64,000 nucleotides of DNA from an uncultured Prevotellaceae bacterium (GCA_900314715.1 OMWI01000010.1:1-64000), one strand, 5' to 3'; shown: positions 45,217 to 53,267, numbered from the stretch's first letter. Notes: generated from the letters alone by a model not told the origin. Numbers and translations: made by a program.

Positions 45217-45396
45217 ATGAAAAAAACATACAGAAGGCCCAACATCTACAAGATAAGCTTGGGAAGTGAATGTCTGGTTCCCGTTATATTGTCAAAACAA
45301 AGCATCGGTGAGGACGTGAAAGATATTGGAGGCATAGGCAATGTTGGCGACGAAGCCGATGCCAAAGCCTCTCAAAGAATATTTTGGGATTTGTGA
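45217..45396 (+). CDS. Small protein following the surface-protein gene
   Basis: 59 residues from the ATG at 45217, which has a good ribosome site (AAGGAGGA). It starts MKKTYRRPNIYKISL and ends in a charged Gly/Ala/Asp region (DEADAKASQRIFWDL). Short ORFs of this pattern (MKK-x-Y-x-(K/R)-P start, no signal peptide) are frequent in Prevotella next to secreted-protein genes, but I know of no function. It is 13 nt after the leucine-rich-repeat gene and probably cotranscribed. Confidence 0.6.
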   Translation: MKKTYRRPNIYKISLGSECLVPVILSKQSIGEDVKDIGGIGNVGDEADAKASQRIFWDL

Positions 45397-45453
45397 GATG
45401 AAGAATAACAGTCGCTTCCACCTGAGCGATCTGTGTCATCAGAATACATAAAG

Positions 45454-45491
45454 CACCACCCTGCCATGACAGATGTCTTGACAGGGTGGTG
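45454..45491 (+). terminator. Hairpin after the small ORF, possible terminator
   Basis: CACCACCCTG (45454-45463) pairs with CAGGGTGGTG (45482-45491). No strong T-run follows. Confidence 0.55.
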
Positions 45492-45539
45492 TCGATTATT
45501 CTATAGAAGTAAGAGAACTATCATGGCGATAGGCGTTTC

Positions 45540-45692
45540 AAGCGTTTCAGCGTTTCAGCGTTTCAAGTGTATCAGATATGTTTCAAAACCCCTTTCTTAG
45601 AATATATAACTAATTAATAATCAATAAATTATATAAGACAAAAATGCATACCCTCAAAATACTAACTGAAACGCTGAAACGCTGAAACGCTT
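45540..45692. repeat. Inverted repeat C: 26-nt perfect arms of AGCGTTTC units
   Basis: The left arm 45540-45565 is three AGCGTTTC units plus ends. The right arm 45667-45692 is its exact reverse complement. The 101-nt loop is homologous to that of inverted repeat B (ACCCCTTTCTTA..., ATAACTAATTAATA, ATGCATACCCT) although the arms share no sequence with B. Confidence 0.85.
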
Positions 45693-45770
45693 GGCCAACG
45701 AATATTTTACCTAAAAAGCAATATATCAATTAGTTACGATATTTCTAAACCATTTTAACCTATAGATGCA

Positions 45771-46020
45771 ACGCCTCAGAAAAGGCATAGAATGCGTAGA
45801 ATTCCTTCTCTCAGGCTTCAAAATACATTCACGAACTGCTTATTTTGATGCTTTTTTCCTTTATTGTATATGATTATGATAAGACATAAAACCAAAAGTA
45901 TCAAAAACCATCTACAAAATTCAATATATGTGGCCATAACTGATGAAAATAGTAAAATATTCAATGAAAACATACAAGTAACGGAAGGTAATTAGCCGTT
46001 AAGACTTTGCTCGCCTATGA
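45771..46020 (+). repeat. Duplicated non-coding element, copy 2
   Basis: Matches 42942-43200, including CTCTCAGGCTTCAAAATA and ATAACTGATGAAAATAGTAA. At its right end, where copy 1 has a single CTATGACAGA, this copy runs into inverted repeat D built from that same motif. Confidence 0.75.
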
Positions 46021-46129
46021 CAGATATGACAGATAGAATAGCAACTTTCTCTATAGGAAATTATTTACCCCCGACCTAAATGTTTTTCTATATACGAAAG
46101 TTATATATCTATCTGTCATATCTGTCATA
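46016..46129. repeat. Inverted repeat D: 22-nt perfect arms of ATGACAGAT units
   Basis: The left arm 46016-46037 (TATGACAGATATGACAGA...) is the exact reverse complement of 46108-46129. The unit is 9 nt and the loop 70 nt. Confidence 0.8.
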
Positions 46130-46150
46130 CACTACAACAAAGGGATTCGA

Positions 46151-46240
46151 AAAGTGCTATTTATGCCCTGTAAATGATACACTTTGACTACATAAACGAT
46201 ATGTTTTAGACATCAGAAACAATAAGTTTATGAGTTATAA
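46151..46240 (+). repeat. 22-nt dyad repeat array 7 (4 units)
   Basis: Register bases are at 46154, 46175, 46197 and 46220 (21, 22 and 23 nt apart). Cores include AAACGATATGTTT and AAACAATAAGTTT. Confidence 0.65.
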
Positions 46241-46278
46241 ATTTGCTCAATTATGATATTTAATTAAACCAATATCTT

Positions 46279-46376
46279 GTACAACTCTGCTGTATGGAGA
46301 TACGTACGCAAATCTAAGGAAGACTGGAACAAATAATTTGCAACTCCATTCTATAATCAAAGGAACATTCGATTGG
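46279..46376 (+). pseudogene. Relic of the nifJ 3' end and terminator region
   Basis: Bases 46301-46336 read Tyr-Val-Arg-Lys-Ser-Lys-Glu-Asp-Trp-Asn-Lys-stop, against Tyr-Val-Arg-Lys-Ala-Lys-Glu-Asp-Trp-Ser-Glu-stop at the end of nifJ (42549). Upstream, ACAACTCTGC matches the nifJ CACAGCTCCGC region after a one-base insertion. Downstream, ATCAAAGGAACATTCG matches the nifJ terminator arm region ATCAAAGGAGCATCCG. The rest of 46377-46782 is A+T-rich with no visible gene. Confidence 0.75.
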
Positions 46377-46782
46377 TAATAACACACAAATAAATAATGC
46401 AAATAAAGAATACATAGTTTTCTCCTCATTGACAAATCTACTAATCATAAAAACGGAAGAGATAGACGGAAAAGATGAAAGTAGACATTAATGTTTTTTG
46501 CTTTTTTACACAGAATTTCAAATAAACAAAAATTTTTAATATGAAAAATGAAAGTTTTCTTGCATACAATTATATTAATGATTATTTTTGCATTAGTCTT
46601 TTCAATACAATACAGAAAGACAATAGTTCAATTTACCTATTAATATATATATCAAAAAAGTAATAGTATAATTAATTCTAGAATATAACAATTAAAAAAA
46701 GTATTAGCTCGCTTTTAGACATTCTCAATATATAAACAACATATCTCTATTTTTTATATGATAATATGGAGGAACAATAGTT

Positions 46783-47190
46783 ATGAGTAATTTTGTATTT
46801 ATTTGTTTATTGTTTTCAATTATTGGATTATTGGCATTCCTTGGCTGCATCATCGTACTATATTTTAAGAAAAAAGATCCAAAGTGCAGTGAAAAAAAGT
46901 ATGAAAAGATTAAGTCTGATTGCGAAAGTTTTTTAATAGCTGTTCTTATTATGCTTGTTGTTAACGTTTCATTCTTTGGATGTTTTTATTGCACGGACGA
47001 TGATTATAGCCATAAGAAACTCGATAAAGGCTACACTTCAGATCCAAGTTATTCACCAACACTTGACGAAAGGGGTGAATACCATAACAATGGGACGGGT
47101 GACAGACAAATACAATACCAAGGTAGTAGGGAGCAGAGAAGAGACCTTGACGATATTGATCAGTATATGAGGAGCCATCCTGACTTTTAA
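46783..47190 (+). CDS. Small membrane protein of unknown function
   Basis: A 135-residue protein with a good ribosome site (GGAGG, 10 nt before the ATG). It has two hydrophobic helices, ~5-28 (FICLLFSIIGLLAFLGCIIVLYF) and ~48-68 (SFLIAVLIMLVVNVSFFGCFYC). A lysine-rich loop joins them, and a hydrophilic tail of ~65 residues rich in Tyr, Asp and Arg follows. I recognise no family. The gene stands alone in an A+T-rich region and its base use is more A+T-rich than its neighbours. Confidence 0.6.
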   Translation: MSNFVFICLLFSIIGLLAFLGCIIVLYFKKKDPKCSEKKYEKIKSDCESFLIAVLIMLVVNVSFFGCFYCTDDDYSHKKLDKGYTSDPSYSPTLDERGEYHNNGTGDRQIQYQGSREQRRDLDDIDQYMRSHPDF

Positions 47191-47307
47191 AGTCACGACA
47201 GATTATATATGTTATGTCTACTTTACTCCTTTCTTACTTCATTTACGACATTGAAGATTAAAAAGGAGAAATTAGAAAGTTGGAAAAACAAATTATTTTG
47301 TTCGCAC

Positions 47308-47446
47308 AAACCATAGCTTTAGATGATGTAAACCATTGATTTATACGCTACAGACGAATAATTTATGTGTTACAGACGAATGGTTTATATCAAACAAATC
47401 AATGATTTTTAGCATATAAATGAATGGTTTGTAAAACACAAATGAC
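47308..47446 (+). repeat. 22-nt dyad repeat array 8 (7 units, exact register)
   Basis: Register bases are at 47311, 47333, 47355, 47377, 47399, 47421 and 47443, every interval exactly 22 nt. Cores change together, for example AAACCATTGATTT, AGACGAATGGTTT and AAATCAATGATTT. This is the longest and most regular array. Confidence 0.85.
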
Positions 47447-47483
47447 TCTTCCTCTCTATTTATCCAATCAAACCTCAAACATT

Positions 47484-47553
47484 GCAAAAGATATACTATA
47501 TTTTAGGCAAAGATATTATATATTTTCGGCAAAGATATAGCTAAAAAATATGT
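47484..47553 (+). repeat. Short tandem repeat of GCAAAGATAT-type units (3 copies)
   Basis: Units starting at about 47484, 47508 and 47530 begin GCAAAAGATAT or GCAAAGATAT and continue with TATATTTT-like sequence, 22-24 nt apart. Unlike the dyad arrays they lack the AAAC/GTTT ends. Apart from this and array 8, 47191-47684 holds only the GH10 promoter. Confidence 0.55.
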
Positions 47554-47655
47554 TAAAGGAAATGGTTCTTTCATTTATTTCCAAAGAATGGGAATTGCGA
47601 ATTATATAGTGTCATCTTTCTATACAATTAGAGACATAAATCCAAAATATATTTG

Positions 47656-47663
47656 TATCTTTG
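47656..47663 (+). promoter_or_regulatory. -7 box for the xylanase operon
   Basis: TATCTTTG matches TAnnTTTG, 21 nt before the ATG at 47685. Confidence 0.6.
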
Positions 47664-47684
47664 CAGCAAAATAAATAATAACTT

Positions 47685-50015
47685 ATGAAGAAACTATTCT
47701 TATTACTGCTTATAGCCGCTTTATCGACTTCGGCTACGGCACAGGAAAAATTTGAGTTGGGTAAGCCAAACAACAGCGATTATCGATACTTGGATGAGTA
47801 TCATGCCCTCAAGGAGTATATCAACTATTCTAAGTACCCGAATTTCAAACTTGGTATTGGTACAACTGTTAATGAATATCTAAACAATTCTTTGTTCAAG
47901 AACTTGATTAACAAGAATTTTACCGAGACCGTTGCGGGCAATGCCATGAAGATGGCGAGTTGCGTGGATGGCAATGGAAACATGAATTTCACGACGGTAA
48001 AAAATTATGTGAATGCCGCTACTAAGGCTGGTCTGAATGTCTATGGCCATACCCTCGCTTGGCACTCACAACAACCAAACGGTTGGTTAAGAAAACTCCT
48101 TGCCGACAAACCTGCACCAGAACTTACTGATGGTGATGTAGATGTTTGGACGGAGGTTGCCAGCAAAGACTTCCGTACCTCACAAAACGTAGGTTGGAAG
48201 GCATCAGAAACCGATTATGGATATTCCATTAAATTCGACACCACAAACGGTCTTGTAGCTAAAACCACGAAATCGTATTCATGGGAAGTGCAGTTTGTGG
48301 CTATGTCGGACATCCTCACCCAAAAAGGAAAGACCTACAAGATGACCGTGACCGTAAAAGGTTCTAAGTCGGGTAATCTAAATGGTCACCTTGGAGACTG
48401 GGGAGGCGGTGCCAGCGTGAATATTCCTTTCACCTCTGAATGGAAAGACGTTTCTATCACCATCAAGCCAACCTTGGAGAGTAGTTTCTTGCTTTTGCAT
48501 ATTCCTAATTACGTAGGTGAAGTCTATATCAAGAGCATCAAGTTTGAGGAGCAGAAGAAGGGTAAGACGATAAATGAAGAACGTCGTTGCCTGAAGGCAC
48601 ATGCTACGGCAAGAAAGAGTGAGGCATGGGACAATCAGATGTGGCTCGTTCCTGGTTCGTTTGCCTCTGGTGCCAATTTTGTATTCACCGCCGAAGTACG
48701 TGCTGACAAGCCTGCATACGCATCTACGCAAATCCACAACGCCCCAGGTTCGTACGTACACTATGAGGCATTGGGCAATATCAATTTCACTACCGAATGG
48801 AAAACCATTACCGTTAGCGGTAAATTCAATGCAGCAGGGCAGAGTATCGCTCTCAACCTCAGCGAACTTGCAGAAGAGAATAATTACTACTTCGACAATG
48901 TGAGTCTGAAGATTGGTGGCGTGGAAAAAATCAAGAACGGTGACTTTGAAGGAACAGATGTAAGTTCGTTTATGGTCAAGGAGAATAGTGGTGCTGCCGT
49001 TGCTCCCACGATTACCGACCATGTGTCATACATCTATATTCCATCGACTATTCCTCTTTCTCAGCAGGAGCGCCACGACACCCTCGTCTATGCCATGGAT
49101 AAGTGGATTAAGGGTATGATGAACGCTTGTGAAGGTAAGGTGAAAGCATGGGATCTCGTCAACGAAGCCATCTCTGGTGGCGGTAATGACGGTCAAGGCA
49201 ACTACACATTGCAGCACTCCGAAGGGTATAATCCTGATGGTACATGGGATGTTGGCGGTGATGCATTCTATTGGCAAGACTTTATGGGCGACCTTGAATA
49301 CGTGCGTCAGGCTTGTCGATTGGCTCGTAAGTATGGACCAGAAGACGTGGTTCTCTTCATCAACGACTACAACCTGGAATCTGATTGGGATGGTAACAAG
49401 AAGTTGAAATCACTCATTAACTGGATTAAGAAATGGGAGGCCGATGGCGTTACCAAGATTGACGGTATCGGTACACAGATGCACATCTCTTATTATGAGA
49501 ATAGTGGCACGCAGAACAACAAGAAAAATGCCATTACCAATATGTTCAAGTTGATGGCTGCTACAGGCAAATATGTACGTGTCAGCGAAATGGATATGGG
49601 ATATGTGAATGCCAGCGGCAATAATGTTCCTACAGGTAGTATGACAGAGGCACAACACAAGAACATGGCCAACTTCTACGAGTGGATTATCAAAGAGTTC
49701 TTCCGTATTGTACCTCCAGCACAACAATGGGGTATCTGCCAATGGTGTCCTACCGACTCTCCTACTAATAGTGGATGGCGCGCCAATACGCCCGTAGGCA
49801 TCTGGGACCTCAACTACTATCGCAAGCATGTATATGCTGGTTTTGTAAGAGGACTTGGCGGTGTTTTGAATGGTATTGACAGAGTTGATGCCGACAAGAC
49901 CATCGACACATCAAAGGGCATTTACAACCTCAATGGTTTGCGTATGCAAGCAACATCACTCGACGAACTTCCTTCTGGCATTTATATCGTTAATGGTAAG
50001 AAAGTAGTGAAATAA
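47685..50015 (+). CDS. GH10 endo-1,4-beta-xylanase with internal carbohydrate-binding region
   Basis: A 776-residue exported enzyme (signal peptide to SATAQ). The GH10 barrel starts at ~35 (FKLGIGTTVNEYL, NVYGHTLAWHSQQPNGWL) and is interrupted at ~150-440 by two beta-sandwich segments of CBM4/9-like type (GWKASETDYGYSIKF; KFNAAGQSIALNLSELAEEN). It then resumes with KVKAWDLVNEAISGG (acid/base Glu), VLFINDYNLESDWDGN, GIGTQMHISY and VRVSEMDMGY (nucleophile Glu). Insertion of CBMs into the barrel is known for rumen and gut Bacteroidetes xylanases. The C-terminal tail (IYNLNGLRM..., GIYIVNGKKVVK) matches the sorting-type tails of two other proteins here. The next gene starts 21 nt downstream. Confidence 0.9.
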   Translation: MKKLFLLLLIAALSTSATAQEKFELGKPNNSDYRYLDEYHALKEYINYSKYPNFKLGIGTTVNEYLNNSLFKNLINKNFTETVAGNAMKMASCVDGNGNMNFTTVKNYVNAATKAGLNVYGHTLAWHSQQPNGWLRKLLADKPAPELTDGDVDVWTEVASKDFRTSQNVGWKASETDYGYSIKFDTTNGLVAKTTKSYSWEVQFVAMSDILTQKGKTYKMTVTVKGSKSGNLNGHLGDWGGGASVNIPFTSEWKDVSITIKPTLESSFLLLHIPNYVGEVYIKSIKFEEQKKGKTINEERRCLKAHATARKSEAWDNQMWLVPGSFASGANFVFTAEVRADKPAYASTQIHNAPGSYVHYEALGNINFTTEWKTITVSGKFNAAGQSIALNLSELAEENNYYFDNVSLKIGGVEKIKNGDFEGTDVSSFMVKENSGAAVAPTITDHVSYIYIPSTIPLSQQERHDTLVYAMDKWIKGMMNACEGKVKAWDLVNEAISGGGNDGQGNYTLQHSEGYNPDGTWDVGGDAFYWQDFMGDLEYVRQACRLARKYGPEDVVLFINDYNLESDWDGNKKLKSLINWIKKWEADGVTKIDGIGTQMHISYYENSGTQNNKKNAITNMFKLMAATGKYVRVSEMDMGYVNASGNNVPTGSMTEAQHKNMANFYEWIIKEFFRIVPPAQQWGICQWCPTDSPTNSGWRANTPVGIWDLNYYRKHVYAGFVRGLGGVLNGIDRVDADKTIDTSKGIYNLNGLRMQATSLDELPSGIYIVNGKKVVK

Positions 50016-50036
50016 GGATTTAGAAAGGACAAGGTT

Positions 50037-51365
50037 ATGAAGAGACTATTTATTGCCGTACTGATAATGATAATCAATACAGTTGCCGCCTTCGCTTTGA
50101 CACCTTGGACAAAGGGAGGCTTTGAGACTGGGAAGTATCGCAATCTTTTTGTAGAGATGGGTTATAAGTCATCTGATGTCAATGCAAAGTTGAAAGAAGT
50201 ATTTAACGACGTATTCCACGGTCCCAACAAAGTATATTTTGAGGTAGGCGATTCGATGGGATATATTTCCGACATCAAGAACCACGACGTGCGTACTGAG
50301 GGAATGTCATACGGCATGATGATTGCCGTGCAATTTGGTGAAAAGGACATCTTCGACCGTCTGTGGCGATGGAGCAAAAACTATATGCAACATAAGAGTG
50401 GGCATCGTGAGGGATATTTTGCTTGGAGTTGTCGTATTGATGGAACACGTAATTCCGAGGGAGCTGCCTCTGATGGAGAACTATATTATATCACGGCACT
50501 TATCTTCGCTTCCAACCGTTGGGGAAACAACACGGGCATCGATTATCTACGCGAGGCTCAACATATACTTAACAGCATTCAACCGCGTGAAGATACCTCT
50601 CCCGTAAGATTTAGACCACAAGGAAATCAAGCACCCTTCCCCAATGAAGGAGTTAGGCAAATCTTTCTCATAGACCCCAAAACGAGACTCATCACCTTTA
50701 CGCCAGATGGCTTCGGTCAGCGTTTCACCGACCCCTCTTATCATCTCCCTGCATTCTATGAAGTATGGGCAAAGTGGGCTGATGATGGACGAAGCGAATA
50801 TTGGAATGATTGTGCACGAAGAAGTCGTGAGTTCTTGCATAAGGCAACACACCCCGTAACAGGACTAAATGGCGATATGTGTCAATATGATGGTTCGCCC
50901 ATGGAAGCGAGAAACCGTTGGGCAGGCGGAAGCAATAACTTTCGCTATGACTCATGGCGCGTGCCTATGAATATCGTACTTGATTATGAGTGGAGTTGTG
51001 CCGATGGAGAATGGCAAAGACAATATGGCGAACGCATACAAAATTTCTTCTACGCTCAAGGTGTCGATACTTTTGTTGACCAATATAGAGTAGATGGTTC
51101 GTTACCAGCTGACGAAGAGATTTTAGGTGCTGGTGGATTCAGAAAGTTACGTCATAGTATTGGCTTGGTAGCTACCACGGCAACAACATCGATGCTCTGC
51201 TCTCACGATAAGAGTCGAGCCTTTGTTGATGCTCTATGGAATGCTCGCCACGAACCCTTTAGTGATGGTTACTTTGATGCTTATTATGACGGATTGCTAA
51301 GACTCTTCGCCTTTATGCACCTTAGTGGCAACTATCGTGTCATTCCTCCAAAATCGTCTAATTGA
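50037..51365 (+). CDS. GH8 reducing-end xylose-releasing exo-oligoxylanase-like enzyme
   Basis: A 442-residue (alpha/alpha)6-barrel protein with an N-terminal signal. The acid Glu lies in DVRTEGMSYGMMIAVQF (~residues 80-96). DGTRNSEGAASDGELYYITALIFAS carries the substrate-site Asp, and FRYDSWRVPMNIVLDYEW is typical of the xylan-active branch of GH8. It probably trims xylo-oligosaccharides from the upstream GH10 xylanase, releasing xylose at the reducing end. The 3' end overlaps that of the convergent HAD gene by about 34 nt. Confidence 0.88.
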   Translation: MKRLFIAVLIMIINTVAAFALTPWTKGGFETGKYRNLFVEMGYKSSDVNAKLKEVFNDVFHGPNKVYFEVGDSMGYISDIKNHDVRTEGMSYGMMIAVQFGEKDIFDRLWRWSKNYMQHKSGHREGYFAWSCRIDGTRNSEGAASDGELYYITALIFASNRWGNNTGIDYLREAQHILNSIQPREDTSPVRFRPQGNQAPFPNEGVRQIFLIDPKTRLITFTPDGFGQRFTDPSYHLPAFYEVWAKWADDGRSEYWNDCARRSREFLHKATHPVTGLNGDMCQYDGSPMEARNRWAGGSNNFRYDSWRVPMNIVLDYEWSCADGEWQRQYGERIQNFFYAQGVDTFVDQYRVDGSLPADEEILGAGGFRKLRHSIGLVATTATTSMLCSHDKSRAFVDALWNARHEPFSDGYFDAYYDGLLRLFAFMHLSGNYRVIPPKSSN

Positions 51366-51976
51366 TGCAATAGGTCTGTAGTCCAATCTACGCCATTAAT
51401 GGGTTGTAGCGTATGGAATCCCATATCACGAGCTACACGAATATTACTCTCGTTATCATCCACGAAGATGGTGGTTTCGGGAGTAATATTTTCATGGTCT
51501 ATCACAAACTGAAATATGGCTGGATTAGGCTTTAGCATTCGTAGTTCATAACTGCAATAACACGCATCAAGATAGTCGCAAAGCGCCCTACCCTCTCCGT
51601 CGAAATCAGGCGACATGGCCCACGACATCATATAGGGATTCGTGTTAGAAAGCAGGAGTTGTCTATAACCTTTCTGTCGAAGAAGGCGAAACAATTGCAG
51701 ATTACGTTTCGGAATCTCTCCCACATATCCCAAACACGCCCATCGATAATCGTCATGCGTATTGTTTCGCCCACACCTACGGTTTAATTCATCACGAAAT
51801 TCATCGGCAGTTATGCTTCCATCTTCCAAAGCCAGAAACACACCTTGTTGATTGTACTTATCCAATGGCATCAAATCAGGTACGATGCCAATTTCACTAA
51901 AACGGCGCACGGCTTCCTCTTGTGCGGAAGTCATGATTACGCCGCCATAGTCATAAATGATAGTATTAATCTTCAT
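51332..51976 (-). CDS. HAD superfamily hydrolase (subfamily IA)
   Basis: About 214 residues. It has motif I YDYGGVIM at the N-terminus, a helical cap (~15-90), motif II LLLSNTNP, motif III Lys in LKPNPAIFQFVID and motif IV TIFVDDNESNIRVARDMG. It probably acts on a small phosphorylated metabolite; the substrate is unknown. The frame reaches 52003, but that ATG lies in the -7 box TACATTTG (52001-52008), so the ATG at 51976 (MKINTIIYDYGG) is chosen, which also fits the family. Confidence 0.85.
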   Translation of the reverse strand: MKINTIIYDYGGVIMTSAQEEAVRRFSEIGIVPDLMPLDKYNQQGVFLALEDGSITADEFRDELNRRCGRNNTHDDYRWACLGYVGEIPKRNLQLFRLLRQKGYRQLLLSNTNPYMMSWAMSPDFDGEGRALCDYLDACYCSYELRMLKPNPAIFQFVIDHENITPETTIFVDDNESNIRVARDMGFHTLQPINGVDWTTDLLHQLDDFGGMTR

Positions 51977-52000
51977 CTTTGCTCCTGTCTTTCGCAAGTG

Positions 52001-52008
52001 CAAATGTA
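52001..52008 (-). promoter_or_regulatory. -7 box that fixes the HAD start
   Basis: The minus strand reads TACATTTG and overlaps the upstream ATG at 52003, leaving a 24-nt distance to the ATG at 51976. Confidence 0.55.
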
Positions 52009-52015
52009 TGTGATT

Positions 52016-53074
52016 TTATTTAGACTCTTCCATTTCATCTTTGATATCAAGCCACAACGCCTCCACGTCTTCTTGCAACCATTCCAAGTTGCAATCTTCA
52101 GGCTTAAATCCCTTGGGGATGTCATACCATTCAAGGCGTTCTTTATCTTCCGCCGTCTTACGCTTTTTCTTGTTTGTTTCAAGGAGATCAGCATATCCAA
52201 ATACACCACCACAATCTTCGGGTGGACACTCACCAGCAGCTTTCAACAACTTGATGACTGGTTCTTCTCCAGGAGCATAGTCGCGCGAACCTTTTACCCA
52301 CAAGTCGTGTACCCATGAATCGCCATAGTCATATTCAAACTTCATTCTATCGCCCTTGGGTTGGAGAACCATTTCAAGTGTCGTCTGTTCGCTATTCTTA
52401 TATTGTACAGGAGACATGAATCCCATAAAACTATCTGTCTGTTCTTTCATTTCATGGGAGTTGATATAATATACATCGTGTTTTCCGATGAATTGATAAA
52501 GGTGTTCATGTTGCCATCCCATGGCATCAAGTATCACGTATGCCAACATCTCCAAAGTAATGTTAGAAGGAACAACCAACTCGCGCCAGATGGGTACGGG
52601 TGCGTTGTTGAGCTTGATACGAATATGGAACTCACGTTTTGACTTGCCGATAAACTTAGCCTTGGGAAGAGTCAAGCCATACAAATAGTCCTCATCATCA
52701 AACCCTTCGTTGTCTTCATAGTCTTCATCATCCTCATCAAAGTCCTCGTCATCATATTCTTCATCATCATCGTAGAACTCATCGTCCTCGTCATCATACT
52801 CATCATCATCATCGTAGAATTCATCGTCAAGCATGATGTCCTCAAGCTTGAAGTCTCTATTTATTAACTTCTCCTCATCCATAGTGAGAACCTTCATGGG
52901 ATCTAAGCCACTTTTGATCATAAAACGAAAAAAATCTTCAAAGCTCTTGACACCTTCATTTTTAAACATCTCAATCGTTTCTTTGGGGAGCGTTTCCAAT
53001 AAATCGTCAAAAGTAAACGGTAACTCTTGTTCCTTTTGCTCTACCTTTGGGGTCATTTTCTTAATCTTTGCCAT
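52016..53074 (-). CDS. pRiA4b ORF-3-like protein with an acidic linker
   Basis: A 352-residue cytoplasmic protein. Residues ~1-75 are helical and ~80-135 are an almost pure Asp/Glu/Tyr stretch. The C-terminal ~200 residues match the plasmid pRiA4b ORF-3 family (IRIKLNNAPVPIWRELVVPS, LEMLAYVILDAMGWQHEHLY, FEYDYGDSWVHDLWV, ECPPEDCGGVFGYADLLE). The family is widespread in bacteria and linked by name only to a plasmid; its function is unknown. The acidic run is encoded by GAT/GAA repeats, so its length probably varies between strains. Confidence 0.82.
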   Translation of the reverse strand: MAKIKKMTPKVEQKEQELPFTFDDLLETLPKETIEMFKNEGVKSFEDFFRFMIKSGLDPMKVLTMDEEKLINRDFKLEDIMLDDEFYDDDDEYDDEDDEFYDDDEEYDDEDFDEDDEDYEDNEGFDDEDYLYGLTLPKAKFIGKSKREFHIRIKLNNAPVPIWRELVVPSNITLEMLAYVILDAMGWQHEHLYQFIGKHDVYYINSHEMKEQTDSFMGFMSPVQYKNSEQTTLEMVLQPKGDRMKFEYDYGDSWVHDLWVKGSRDYAPGEEPVIKLLKAAGECPPEDCGGVFGYADLLETNKKKRKTAEDKERLEWYDIPKGFKPEDCNLEWLQEDVEALWLDIKDEMEESK

Positions 53075-53128
53075 ACTATATCATGATTATTCGACAAACC
53101 TATAACTATCTATTTGCCATTGATGGTA

Positions 53129-53136
53129 CAAAGATA
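53129..53136 (-). promoter_or_regulatory. -7 box for the pRiA4b-like gene
   Basis: The minus strand reads TATCTTTG, 54 nt before the start at 53074. Confidence 0.55.
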
Positions 53137-53208
53137 ATAAAATATAACAAATATTGCAATGTTTAACGTTATATTTATATCAACATCAAAGAAAACAAAC
53201 TATCGTCC

Positions 53209-53256
53209 TGTTGAATTTGCAATTCAACAGCAATGAATCGGGCATTTGTAATGCCC
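53209..53256 (-). terminator. Double hairpin downstream of yigZ
   Basis: Two perfect stems lie side by side: TGTTGAAT/ATTCAACA (53209-53229) and GGGCATT/AATGCCC (53240-53256). They are 3' of the minus-strand yigZ operon and probably end it. The T-run is weak. Confidence 0.5.
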
Positions 53257-53267
53257 ATCAATATAAA

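Noticed and set aside
46247-46435. Minus-strand 62-codon frame
   Set aside because: It is antisense to the nifJ 3' relic and has no independent support.
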